This document shows positions 23,301 through 36,000 of a DNA stretch of 64,000 bases, one piece after another. Origin of the DNA: Byssochlamys sp. IMV 00236 (Eukaryota; Ascomycota; Eurotiomycetes; Eurotiales; Thermoascaceae); NCBI GenBank assembly GCA_001931875.2, contig MSJH02000805.1, positions 186,001 through 250,000 of the forward strand, given 5' to 3'. The notes under the pieces were generated by a model, which was not told where the DNA came from, searched no databases, and saw only the letters and a list, made by a program, of their open reading frames with translations. Numbering within the stretch: the stretch's first letter is position 1; each line of letters opens with the position of its first letter. A program made the translations under genes and the position numbers.

Positions 23301-26300
23301 AGCAAAGTCGACCCATCTGTCAATGGCGAGGTCCAACAGAATGGAACTTCCGAAGAACATGTCATAGTCGACATTATTTCTTCACTAGCTGGAATCTCTG
23401 CCAAGGGTATCAAGAAATCGAACAGGCTCGCGTCTCTCGGCATCGATTCGATTCGCGCTATCAGGCTTGCATCCAGACTGAACCAGTCGGGTTATCGAAT
23501 CTCTGTGATAGACGTCCTCCAATGCTCCACTGTGCAGGATCTCATCTCTCTCGCTACAGCGTCCTCTAAGAACCAGTCGTCAGCCAACCGTTTCAACATT
23601 GACGAATTCGAACAGAGATGGCACGACTCTGTCATGACCAAAGTCAACGAGGACTTCTCCGTTGTTCGTGCATCTCCTATTCAGGAAGGTTTGCTTAGCG
23701 AGACCATGGGAGTGTACAATATGTATTGGAGCAACCACTTCTTCTCACTTGATAAAGACGTCGACTTAGGGCGACTGAAGCAGGCGTGGCTAAACTCCGC
23801 CCAAGAAAACCAGGCGCTGCGCGGAGGATTCATCCCGATTGCTGAACTTGAAGTGGACAACGCTGCTGATCTAGGCTTCTCGGTCTTGCAGCTGATATAC
23901 AACCAGCCAAGTCTCGACTGGAAGGTCTGCCAATGCACGCCGGACGATTCCCTGCAGGTCTTGCAGAAGAGGATAAACGGTGTCATGGCCAAACACCAAG
24001 CAAACTATTTCCGCTACCCGCCTTGGGCAGTGACAATCTTAGAAAAAGATGGCGAGATGACTATGGTCTTCACAGTCCACCACTCAATTCACGACGGCCC
24101 GTCACTTGAATATATTGCAGAAGATGTGCGCTCAGCATACAACAATCCCAATTTGACACCGTCAGTAAGGCACCAGCTGCTTGATGCGCTCGCGATTGTC
24201 CTCCCAAACTCAGACAAGGATGCTGAGAATCTTCACTTCTGGACAAGGGAGCTGGAAGAGTTCGCTGACCCAGAGGGACCGGCTTGGCCCGATTTGACTG
24301 GAAAGAGAAATGCAGCCGATCCCTCTCGACGTCGAAGATTCATCACAGAGGAAATCACTCTTAGTGTTTCTGCGTCCAAGTTACAGTCTGCTGCAGTTCA
24401 ATTCGGCGTCTCTTCAATTGCCTCCATTATTCGTGCAGCTTGGGGCTGTGTCTCATTGAATTACTTGGGAGCTCCAGCAACGGTATTCGGCGAGACGCTG
24501 TCAGATCGTGTTTTAGACTCGACTCTCCAAGATGTCATTGGACCCTTAATATCAGTTGTGCCTGTTCCCTTCCGTCCCAGAGGCACCGTGCGGGAGTTCT
24601 TAGGTGAGCAGCAGCGGCTGTCGGCAGAAACGTGGAAGCATCGTCATATCCATGCTCGGACTGTCCAGAAGCTCCTGATGCGCTCTAGGGGCCAGACATT
24701 ATACCCTGGACTCTTCACCTTCCACCCTGTCTCCGATGGTCGCGACACGAAGGCTGATGGACCGTCCCTCTGGTCAGAGCTCGAGGATCAGATCGGTCTA
24801 GATGTGGAACATCCGATGGCACTCAATGTCACACAAAACGATGCCGGTGAACTCATTCTGAGTGCATCTTCTGAGGATGCGGTGATGAGCTCCGAGCACT
24901 TGTCGTTATTCGTCCGTCAAGTTGATGCTCTCGTCAGTGTCATGCTATCTCATCCGGATGAGGAAGTTCTGGAGATCGTCAACCACTTGCCTACCCACAT
25001 GCTGTCAATAAGTAACCCCAAGATCAGTCCAGAAGTCGCAGACTCAGTGACTAAGAGTCCTACCTTCTGGCTGGAGAAGTGGGCCGGAGAGCACCCGGAA
25101 TGGACCGCAGTAGAGATCGCCAGTGAAATCACAGAAGCCAAGGTCGAGAAGGAATCTATGAGCTTTGGTGAGCTGAATGCTGCGGCTAACCGTGTCGCTG
25201 CATACATTGCAGCAGCCGGCGTGAAGAAACGGATGGTTGCACTCTGCTCTGGGCGCACTCTTGCTTCCTATCCGATCATCGCGGGTATCTTCAAATCGGG
25301 CAATACGTACCTCCCTATCGACGAAGCACTTCCTGATGACCGCAAGGCATTCTTGATCGAAGATGGAAACTGTGCGTTTGTCTTCACCGAGTCTAGCCTT
25401 GTCGACACATTCTCCGGTGCCCCTGATAGCTGCAAGGTGATTTGCATTGACGATCCAGCCTTCCAAAACACTGTAGAAAGTTATTCCCCGGAGAATGTTG
25501 AGTCCCAGGCAGAGCCAGACGATATCTCCTATCTCCTTTACACATCTGGTTCGACAGGCAAGCCCAAGGGTGTTCTGGTGACTAGAGGTAACCTCTCCTC
25601 ATTCGTGGAGAGTCAATCAGAATTCATCTGTCGTCATGCTCCGGCAACACTCAAGCTCGCTGGCGCTGGTAAATATCTGGCACTTGCCAGCAGAGCTTTC
25701 GATGTCCACCTTGCAGAGATCTACCTCGCCTGGCGCCATGGCTTGGCGACAGTAACGGGTCCCCGATCGATGCTGATGGACGATCTCCATTTGGCTCTCA
25801 CCAAGTTGGACATTACCCATGCTAGCTTTGTCCCGTCGCTGCTCGATCAAGCCAACCTCATCCCAGATCAGTGTCCGAAGTTGAAGTATCTGAGTGTGGG
25901 AGGTGAGAAGATCTCAAAGAGAGTGGTCGACACATGGGGCGCCTCCACCAGCGTGGCCCTGGTCAACGCCTATGGACCAACAGAAGTGACTATCGGCTGT
26001 AGCTCAGCACTTGTCACGCCAGAGACCAATTTGAGGAATATAGGAAAGCCCCTCGGATCCTGCGTCGCTCACGTATTGATCCCCGGCACTGAGATCTATG
26101 CTCTCCGTGGCCAAACAGGAGAGCTTTGTTTCACCGGAGATCTGGTCGCAAGAGGCTATCTCAACAGACCTGATGCCAAGGGATTTATCGATAACTTCCA
26201 CGGCACTCGGCTCTACAGGACGGGTGATATCGTCCGCTTAATGGCTGATGACTCCATCGAATATCTCGGTCGTGGCGATGATCAAACCAAAATCAGAGGA

Positions 26301-29300
26301 CAGCGACTGGAACTCGGAGAAGTCTCAGAAGTCATCAGGTCCTCGTCCGAAGTCAAGCTCGATGTTGTCACTATGCTCGTCCAACATCCAAGCCTCTCCA
26401 GAGTACAATTAGGCTCGTTCATCGCACGAGCAGAGGACAGGCCGCGTGGAAAAGGTCACACTGTTTCCTTCTTGGAGTCCGAGTTCCGGACAACAGGTCA
26501 AGAGCTTCGGTCCGCATGTCAAAAGAAGCTCCCTGCGTATATGGTGCCCGAACTCGTTATCCCCGTGAACTTTATCCCGCTGGCACCAATGTCTGGTAAG
26601 GCGGATGTGAAACAACTCCAGGCTCTATTGGCGGGAATTCCGTTGTCGAATCTCCTGCAGACAAATGGCGGACCGTCACTATCTTCTAATACTGCACCGA
26701 GTCGTCCCCTGACCAGCAACGAAGAAGAGGTGGTCAAGGCAATCCTAAGTGTCATCTCCACGGATGCCTCGATTATCAGTCATGCAACGAACATCTTTGA
26801 AATCGGCCTCGACAGTTTGAGTGCTATCAGTCTGTCGGTCAAGCTGAGGAACATTGGCTATGAAGCAACCGTCGCATCCGTGATGAGCAACCCCATAGTT
26901 GAACAACTTGCTCAACTGCCTAGGTCTTCAGGTGCAGCGACCGATGCCACAAGCGAGGAGACTCGAAACAGATTCCGCGAATTAGAAATCTATGTCCGTG
27001 AGAACCCTGCAGATGGCGTCGATGCAGCAACGATATTTGCTGTTAGACCCTGTCTCCCCCTCCAAGAGGGACTGGTGGCACGTTCCATGAACAGCGAGGG
27101 TGTGCAGCTATACGTCAACCACATCATGCTGGAGTTGTCCGGAAGCATAAACTCGGACAGATTGAAAAATGCCTGGGAAGAAGCTGCAAAAGACAACGAA
27201 ATCCTTCGAACTGCATTCGTCCCGACGCCGTCAGGCATCGTTCAAATGGTCCTCGCCAAAAGTGAATACAAGTTACCTTGGGACGTAAAAGAAGTTGATG
27301 ACACAGAGCTGCCGTGGTTGAGCTCTCAAGATCAACAAGAAGAACTCGCAAAGGATATCATCAACCGTATTTCCTCAATCCCACCACTTCGTTTCCGGTT
27401 GGCAAAGTCCACAGGACCCCAGCAACGACTACTCCTGTCCATCGCTATCCACCACTCTCTTTATGATGGAGAGTCGCTTTCCATGTTACTGGATGAGGTT
27501 GCAGCGCGGTACAAAGAAATCGATGTCCCCAAGAGAGGTTCTGCTGCCGCTTTCGTGGAGTATGTCCATTCTCAAGACATCGAAAGGTCCAAAGTCCATT
27601 GGACACAGTTTCTTGAGGGCTGCGATCCTACCACTTTCAGAGCCAGCCAAGACGATGTATTGGAGCAGCCAACAGTCGTGCATCGAACTCTCGGGTTCAA
27701 GCTCTCTGCACTGGAAGCGCGCGCATCAAGTCTGCGGACAACGGCACAATCTCTGGTACAAGCAATCTTTGCGCTACTCCTTGCGGACACTGTGGGCAAA
27801 GGAGATGTCACGTATGGAGCGGTCCTTTCAGGAAGAGCTGTCCCAGTTCCCGGAGCTGATTCCGTGCTCCTCCCTTGTATTACGACGGTGCCTGGTCGAC
27901 TAAACACTGACGGTCTTACAACCGTCAAAGAGGTTATAAAGGCCGTTCAGGAATCAGCTGTGAAGTCGCTGGAATACCAACACACCTCTTTGCGACTCAT
28001 ACAACGCTGGGTTGATTCTGAGAGGCCTCTTTTCGATTGTCTCTTCTCGTACATTCGGAGCACGAAGCCTCGGGATCATGGTCTATGGAAAGAACTAGAC
28101 AGCCAGATGGCTGCTGACTATCCTTTTGCTCTTGAAGTCGAAGCGGACAATGCAAACGACCTCATGTACACCCACTGTGGCTTCACCTCCGCGTTTGGCG
28201 CATCACACAGCGCAGAGGACTTCCTGGAGAAAATGGACGTCCTTATCTCGAGCATAATCGATGGTGCAGACGTTTCCTTGGACAACTTCAACTTGTCTGT
28301 ATCGAGACGATCAGACGCAATCACTAAGGAATCCCGATGGGACGAGGCGTCATGGTCGGAGATTGATACGAAGATCCGTGAGCTCGTCGCCAGCTTCTGT
28401 GGTCTAGGCCTAGAGACCGTTTCCAAGTCAGCTTCATTCCTCAGTCTCGGTATTGATTCAGTTACCGCTATTCAGTTTGCGCGCAAGCTGCGTGAATGCG
28501 GGATTCAGGTTTCATCAGCTGATATCATGCGTTTCTCTTGCGTCGGAGCGTTGTCTGCTCACATTGAAGACACGCGTGCTGAATCCAAGATCAACATCAA
28601 TGGCGTCACGGAGACGAATGGTATCAAGAGCCTTGATGAATACCGGGATAAGATACCTCTTCTAGCACCCGAAGATTCTATCTCGACCGTCTTTGAATGC
28701 GCACCGCTACAAGCAGGCATGATCACTCAGACACTGGCTTCTTCCGGTGAAGTGTATGTCCACCCGCACATTGTCCAGCTTTCCGATACGACAGATATTG
28801 AGAAGCTTCGACACGCCTACGCTGAAGTGGTCTCTTCAAATGATATCCTGCGCACATCATTCCACTCTATGCAGGAGCTTGGCTTCTCATGGATCGGCGC
28901 AGTCCACAGCTCCCCCCCTCTTCTATGGGAGGAGATTAACTTATCTTCAGACCTCAATATCGCTGCTGAAGTGACGAGCCGTTTCCGGTTGCAAGATGAA
29001 GCTTCCTTCCAATCCCCACCGCTGCGCGCATTTGTGCTTAAGACCGCGGACAAGATATACCTGGCTATAGCCATGCACCACGCGCTGTACGACGGTGTCT
29101 CGTTGCCGTACATCTTCGAGGATCTCGCAAGCATCTACCAAGGATCAGTACCTCCAGCAAGACCTCAGTTCACAGAGGTGGTCGGACATATCTTGGAAGG
29201 TCAAGAAGAAGCATCCAGGTTCTGGACCCAGAGACTGCGTGGCTATGATGTCTTCAAAATCCCACCGCTGCCCGAAACCGAATCATCAGAAAAGATGTAC

Positions 29301-31787
29301 CTCGCAGAACGGCGCGTCGACCTTGATCTGTCGATGATCATTGAAGCCTGCAAGAACCTGGAAGTTACCGTCCAGACAGTATCTCTCCTGGCATATGCCA
29401 AAGTCCTAGCGTGCTTGACAGGTAAGCGAGACGTCGTTTTCGGACACGTCCTCGCCGGACGTTCTCTTCCTGTTACTGGAGGCGAAAGGACCATCGGTCC
29501 ATTATTCAACACTGTTGCGGAGCGCGTCACATTAGATCCCAAATTCCTCAGCAACAAGGCAATAGTGACTCGCCTGCAGCAACTAAACACCGATGCCCAA
29601 CAATACCAGCACGCTTCTCTCCGCACCATTCAAAGCTCCCTGCGCCAGTCTGATGATCTAAAGACTGCGTCCATCTTCGACACTCTGTTCGTCTTCCAGA
29701 AGACTGCCGACCTGGAGCCTGGAGTTCTCGACGAACAGCAAATCTGGCAACCATACGTGACAGAAGACACCGGCGCACAAGCTGAGCATAAACTCAACGT
29801 CGAAGTCGACCATACTCGAGACGGCGTCATAATCCGAGCATCTTGCAAAGGACAGTACATATCTCAGGAGACGCTCCGCTCTCTTCTCAGGGACTTCGAG
29901 CTCGCGTTCAAAGACATCATCGAACACCCAAATCGCTGCGCAACGATCATTCCTGAGAAGCTCCAGCAGCTACCACTTCAACTGGCCGACGGCAACAAGT
30001 CCACAGACGAGTCGACTCACCAGGATCCCAACATCCCCGCACACGAGGACACCGTCCGACAAATCCTGGCTGAAATCGCAAGCGTGCCCCCAGGAGTCAT
30101 CACGCCCACCACCAGCATCTTCAGCATCGGACTGGACTCTATCGCTGCAATCCGCATCGCTGCCACTTGTCGCGCCAAGGGCCTCAAGGCAGGCGTTGCT
30201 GATATTCTCCAAGGAAACACTCTTCGTGGCATCAGCATGCGCGTCTCAGATGAAGCCTCTTCGCCATCCTCACAGGAAGAGAGGAACAACGACTCAGCCA
30301 AGAAGACAAAGAAACCGCTCCTTCCCAACTACGAGCAGGTCCAGGAGACAGTGGCGCACCAACTCGGCATTTCTCCCGATGCCATCGAGACTATACTCCC
30401 CTGTCTAAGCGGGCAGATGTACCATCTCGTCAGCTGGTTGAAATCCGGCCGTACGCTCTTTGAACCGGCATGGACGTATTCCAGTCGTGAAAGACTAGAT
30501 GCGGACAAACTGAAGCAAGCATGGTTCAAGCTCCGACAGAGACATCCTATCCTGCGCACATGCTTCGCGGCCCTCTCGCCAGCTGACGCTGTCCAGGTTG
30601 TCTTGAAAGAAGCACATCGCAACGGTAACGGGGAAGACGAAACGTTCGAATTGATCGATGCCTCTTCCAAGGCCGTCGTCGAAGCAGCGCAAACTCAAGC
30701 AAGAGAAGAAGCGCTCCATCCCTCCTCGCTAAAAACACCACCCGTACGACTCCGTCTCGTGAGGGCGTCTGATCAAGATGCAATCCTCCTCCTCGTCAAC
30801 CACGCCGCATACGATGCATGGACCATGCCTCAATTCGTTAACGAACTCGCAGAGCTGTATCAGAACCTCGAGCCAACTTCGAACCCGGACTTCCCATCCT
30901 TCGTCGAATACTCGATCGATTCTCTGCAGAGTCTTGATCAGGAGAAATACTGGATCTCAGCCCTCGCAGACGGCACGCCTACAATTCTCTCCAGTGAAAC
31001 AGACCCGTCAGATAAGCAGCAGCAGCAGCAGCGACCATCTCAACTCTTCGTCGGAGCCTGGGACACGATCCACAATGTCTCCAGCCTCGACAAGACTGTC
31101 CGCGCAGCAGGAATGGGTCTCCAAACCATCGTGCTTCTCGCGGTGGCCCGCACCCTCGCGCGCCACACCCAAACCGCGAACCCGACGTTTGGTCTCTACC
31201 AGACTTGTCGCTCGGCCTCGTTCACAGACATCGAGCGCCTCTCTGGACCCTGTTTGAACGTCACACCTTTCACCGTAAAGAATGCCCTCGATGCACCATC
31301 TGACTCACACGCAGGAGCGGAAGCGGAAGCAGAAATATGCATCAATGCAGCGCGCACTATCCAATCCACCCTCGCAGAGCGCGTCCCCTACGAGCAGTCG
31401 TCTCTACGAGATATCCTCCGCTGGACAGGCCACGGCAGTAAAGATGCCCCGTTGTTCAATGCCTGGGTCAATCTCCTCTGGGCTCAGCCCAGTGATCCCA
31501 CAGACTCCTCGTCGCTCTTCAGCCCTCTCCCTATCGGGGTGCCAACAGATTTTATGCCCTCGCATCCTCTTCCCGGCAGCACGTCAGTCGACCTGCTCGA
31601 CACAACCTTCTTGCCTGACGAAGGCTTCTACATCGATATCGGACCAGATCCGCGCAAAGACACGATCGGATTCGGTGTCCGAGTCGAGGGTGGGATCATG
31701 GATGAGAGTGAGGTGAGAACGTTCATTGATGCGGTGGCTACTGAGGTGGAGAGTATCGCTCAAAGTCTCGCACGGCCCGTAAAATGA
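17314..31787 (+). CDS. sidC: ferrichrome-type siderophore nonribosomal peptide synthetase (SidC-like), A-T-C-A-T-C-A-T-C-T-C-T-C
   Basis: Exons 17314-17865 and 17919-31787, joined in phase 0, give 4806 residues. The ATG lies in exon 1; the long frame has no ATG near its start. Three adenylation domains have core motifs FTSGSTGKPKG (about residue 462), WTSGTTGAPKG (1613) and YTSGSTGKPKG (2725), each with NxYGPxE and YxTGD. Five carrier domains have LGIDSL (899), LGIDSI (2025), IGLDSL (3147), LGIDSV (3694) and IGLDSI (4255). Five condensation domains have FHGIFDG (1129), HHSIHDG (2238), HHSLYDG (3362), HHALYDG (3904) and the diverged NHAAYDA (4478). Three A domains plus a T-C-T-C tail is the ferricrocin/ferrichrome synthetase pattern, in which one A domain is used repeatedly for acyl-hydroxyornithine. 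Eye-aligned pocket residues (235, 236, 239, 278, 299, 301, 322, 330, 331): A1 DPMMWMAIN, A2 DVQHTITVV, A3 DVASSGAIG. I do not call substrates from these. Confidence 0.93.
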
Positions 31788-32319
31788 TCATTGCAATGTG
31801 GGAAAGGGGGAGAAATACCAGGGCCGTAGTGCTCGGGAAGGGAACGAAACATAGATATAGAGTGCATACCCAGTCCATTGTATATACTAGTAGTAGCCGT
31901 TGATGTACATTTCCTTTTCTCGTCCTTTACCGGTCATCGTTACGAATCAGCGCGTGTATATATACTTGTAGAACCACGCTCAATCTACACGAGTGATAAT
32001 CCATTACAATAGCACTCGACGACACAAGAAAAAGAAGCTTTCTCGAACACTTGTCAACTTTTGATATTAAATATGTATATACATCAGGGGTAAGAGGTCG
32101 TTATACATCATTGCGTCACACCATTGCCTGTGGGCGGAGCAAGGGATGGAGAGGCCAAAATAATTATGCATCTAAGATGCGCGGAAGCAGGAAAAGGATA
32201 TGTGACAGGCATTACAATGAAGAGTGTGAAAAGCTGTTCAATATGTATGTGCGAATGGGAGACATGCTTGGAGAGCATTGTGCTCTGTAATGGAAGGGGT
32301 TGATGAAGACGGAGTCGAG

Positions 32320-32651
32320 CCAAGGGGCCCCAGTGAAAGCAAGAAAGGAAAGCCAAAGCCGAATATATAGAAGCCTGGGGGCCCCGATGACAAGATGGGG
32401 CCCCAGGCACATGAATGTGAAAAGAACAGTGGGAATATGAGAACACTGAAAAGCCTGGGGCCCCCGGTGACATGATGGGGGCCCAGGCACAGACAGAAAA
32501 GAAGAGAGAACCAAAGAGAAATACATACATAAAAAGCCCAGGGGGCCAAACATACGGCCCCCCTGGGCACATGTGAACACTCAATGTTGGGGCCGGTAAA
32601 GAAGAAAGAAAACATAAAAAGCTCCGAAGGACCACATACGGCCCCTCGAGC
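32320..32651. repeat. array of GC-rich inverted repeats, period about 83 bp
   Basis: Four imperfect hairpins start at 32373, 32453, 32536 and 32621 (spacing 80, 83, 85). The first two have arms built on GCCTGGGG/GGGGCCCCAGGC around a loop containing GATGACAAGATG or GGTGACATGATG. The third uses GCCCAGGGGGCC/GGCCCCCCTGGGC around AAACATAC. The fourth is degenerate. A lone right arm (GGGGCCCCAG, about 32324-32333) precedes them. Spacers are purine-rich and share ACATG and AAAAAG edges. Confidence 0.7.
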
Positions 32652-32736
32652 ACAAGACCGTATCGATGGGATCGACTGTCGCAACCATATGGATGTTGTT
32701 GGGGAGAGACATATAATTCCGATGAGGCCATGCGGC

Positions 32737-32839
32737 NNNNNNNNNNNNNNNNNNNNNNNNNNNNNNNNNNNNNNNNNNNNNNNNNNNNNNNNNNNNNNNN
32801 NNNNNNNNNNNNNNNNNNNNNNNNNNNNNNNNNNNNNNN
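32737..32839. other. assembly gap (103 N)
   Basis: A run of Ns follows directly on the hairpin array and precedes an A-rich tract, so the assembly broke in repetitive sequence. The real length and content are unknown. Confidence 0.99.
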
Positions 32840-32990
32840 AAAAAAAAAAAAACACAAAACAAAAACGCCGAACGCCCCCGGCCCCAACCAACGCCAACAA
32901 AACTAACATACAGGATAAAAAAATACAAAAATAAAAACTACAAAAACAAAAACAAAAAAACAAAAAAACAAAACAAAAACGAGCGACAGG
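32840..32990. repeat. T-poor A/C-rich low-complexity tract
   Basis: About 150 bases made almost wholly of A and C on the plus strand, with ACAAAAACAAAA-type runs and only a handful of T and G. It borders the gap and ends just before the stu1 stop codon. Confidence 0.7.
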
Positions 32991-33000
32991 CACGTCACGA

Positions 33001-36000
33001 CTAACGATTCGTCGTGACGTAGTAGAGGATCAGGTTTTTCTGTTGACGGTTGGCGTCAACAGCCCTGAAAAAGGCGTCTTCGTTGGCGAAGACGCCGAAA
33101 AGAGGGACGCAAAGGTCCATTACCCCCTTTCGTACCTCGGGGTCTTTGTCTGAGAGGTTGGAACGAGTGAACGAGGCCACTCGTTCCAACAGCGGCTGCT
33201 GGACTGCCGTCTTTGTCATGGCGCAGTCGCGGAGGAGCATCGTTAGGACCCAGATGCCCATGTTCACCGCGCGGAGACCTTCTCGGTCCCGCTTCTCCGT
33301 CTCGATCTGGTCGAGGACGGCTCTTATCATGCGGTGTCCGTCGCGGGTGTCGACGACGAAGTCTTCAAAAGTTTCTTCCAGTCCGCTGACGATGTAATGA
33401 GTTGCGTCGTAGTATTTCCGAGCCTTGAGCATTGCCGTCGTGGCAGTCGGGTAATACGGGGCAAACTGTTCGCGTCCGAACATGTATATGACACGGATCG
33501 TCACTAGAATCTGGACCTTGATGTCCAGGGCGGCCGGTAGCTTTGATGTAGGGGGTTTTTCGAGAGCGGAGAACAAGGCAAGGAGCAAGAGCATGTAGAG
33601 GTGATCGGTGTCAGCGTTTTCCCCTGGGTTAAACATGGACTCATGGAACTTGATGAGACCTTGGATTTTGCGGTAACCGTATACGTCGAGCTTATTGTCC
33701 TTGATCTTGGTGATTCCTTTCTCCAGGATTTCTCGGGCCGCGGCAGGATCTTTCGAGCGCGGACTGATACTCTTGCATCTGTGTGCAAATTCGAGTCTGA
33801 TCCAGCTCTCACGGTTCGCTCTAGAAGTCGGGTTTGAAGTCGGGTTTGAATCTGGGTTCGAAGCGGCGCGCAAGGATAGTGATGAGAGACGGAGTGAGGA
33901 GTCGTTCAGAGAACGTTCTTCCAAGGGGCTCGAAATCGTCCGACACGGCGTGGACAGACTGCTGTGATCGGGGCCCATGTTTTCGTTTTGCATCTGTTGC
34001 ATACGTTGGAGACGTTCAGGACGAAGGAGGAATGGTGAAGGTGTGTCATTGAGGATGAGTTTATCCTCAGAGAACTCGAAAGATTTGGCAAGGTCGTTTG
34101 ACTGTGAGTCTTCGTATACCTTGACCGTCTCAGGGTCCATAGTGTCTGCCTCAAGCTTTAGCTCGGGTTTTTCAACCGTCGTGACCGTCTGAAGTTCCAT
34201 AGTGTCTGCCTCAAGCTTTAGCTCGGGCTTTTCAACCGTCGTGACCGTCTGAAGTTCCACAGTGTCTGCCTCGGGCTTTAGCTCGGGCTTTTCAACCGTC
34301 GTGACCGTCTGAAGTTCCATAGTGTCTGCCTCGGGCTTTGCCTCTGGCTTTTCGATTGTCACCGTCTCATATTCCATGCTGTCGACCTCGGGCTTTGCCT
34401 CTGGCTTTTCGACTGTCGTCACAGTATCGGTCGACTGGAAACCACCAAGTCTCTTTGGCTTGGTGGTGGTGGTGGCAGTAGTTGGCGCCGAGTCCGTTGT
34501 GGACTTCGGGCGCACTGGATTCGAGGACCTCGCAGTTGGTGTCACTGGGCGGAATGTCTCAGGACGGGTGGTGGTGGTGGTGGTAGGCGCCGAGTCCGTT
34601 GTGGACTTCGGGAGCACAGGATGTGAGGGCCTCGTAGCCGGTGTCACTGGGCGAGATGCTTCAGGACGACGAGGCTTCAGAGCTGGTCGCATAGGTGCAG
34701 ATGATAAAGAAGAGGTAGGAGCTGCAGCAGAAGGTGCGTGCTTCGCATCGGGTGTCGCCTTGGACGCAGCCGCCATCTTGGCCTTCCTCTGAGCCGCGAT
34801 AGCCTCCTTCAGCGAAGTGCGGGTTGGTGCAGCAGAAGTGCTTTTCGAGAACGCAGGTCGTGCTTGATCAGAAGTCGACAGCGATGGTTCGCCATGGTTC
34901 GGATTCGCTGGGTCCTTCTCCAGCAACGACCTCGATTTCGAATCTAGAGTAGAGAGTATTCTAGTGTCCTATGGTCAGCAACCGCAAATCAACGAACCTT
35001 CAGGGAAGAGACAAAAGACTTACTCATTGGCCCTGTCCGGCCACACCGCGTAGAAGGCCCAGAAAGTTCCCCGCATCCCCTCTCGGACGCCCGGGTTGGC
35101 ATCAGCCAGTCCTTTCTTGATACACTTCTCCAAAAGGTCGAGTCCGCCTCCGTGTTCGACCGAGGCCTTGTGTTGGGCTTGTTTCTGTATCAGAGTCTTC
35201 AGCCAGCCCGTGACAAACAAACGCGGCTGGGTGTTCTTGTCCTGGCAGGCGAGCCACAGGTGCTGCAGGAGACGGGGGGTGTATGAAACATGAGCGATGA
35301 TCGCGTCGACAGTGACTTTGCCGTTGTGAGCAGAGATCTTCTTGATGATCGCGCACATCTTGATCATGTTTTGCATGAGTATTTCAACCATGTGGTCGAT
35401 TCCGGGTCCGTTGACTCGGGCAAGGTCTTGGATAAGGAGGCATCCGGCAGTAGACAGAGTCGTTCTGAGGGAGTTGACCGTCTTGAGGATGCCGTCTAGC
35501 AGGGTCTTGATGGCGGCAAGGTACTGCTGAGGGTAGGTGTGAGGTGCGTTGCCTCGCGTTAGTCTGCGAAGCGTCATGACATGCTTCTCGCGGAGAGTCC
35601 AGTTCTGTTCCGACTCTCTTCCTTCAAAGTCGGGAGTCATCTCGCGCGTCATGTCGTCGATTTCGCGATGGGAATGGATGTAGAGAGGGTCGATCTTTTC
35701 GCCCTCGTCGGTCTCGATAGGAGCCGCGGCAGCAGAAGTCGTGAGCGAATCCATGCTCCGACTCTGAGATAAATTCTGAGGAGGTAAGGGCGCCGGCCGT
35801 CCCAGCTCACCCCTGCGTGCTGTCGCTGCACGCGCTGCCAACGCACGCTTTTCCAGGATGTCGATCGAGTCTTCGCGCGGCATTTTGAACGGCAGTTGAT
35901 GGGTAGGTGTATCACATCGACAGTTGGAAAGAGTCGAGAGGACCGATTCAGGACGTGGCATCGACATGGCCGACGTCGACATGCTCGTCGAGACGCCCGA

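Larger units (their letters stand above)
31788..33000. other. gene-free region with hairpin array, assembly gap and T-poor tract
   Basis: Downstream of the NRPS stop there is AT-rich 3' sequence, then the hairpin array (about 32320-32651), the run of Ns and the A/C-rich stretch. Open frames that run through the Ns or through the GC hairpins are artefacts. The gap means gene content between the NRPS and stu1 is not fully known. Confidence 0.7.

Noticed and set aside
32320..32651. The hairpin array considered as a CRISPR array or telomeric repeat
   Set aside because: Repeats diverge between copies, spacers are similar purine-rich sequence, the genome is eukaryotic, and the unit is unlike TTAGGG.
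32108..32993. Several overlapping open frames of 115-259 codons on both strands
   Set aside because: They run through the assembly Ns and the hairpin repeats; their composition is low complexity and no family is recognisable.
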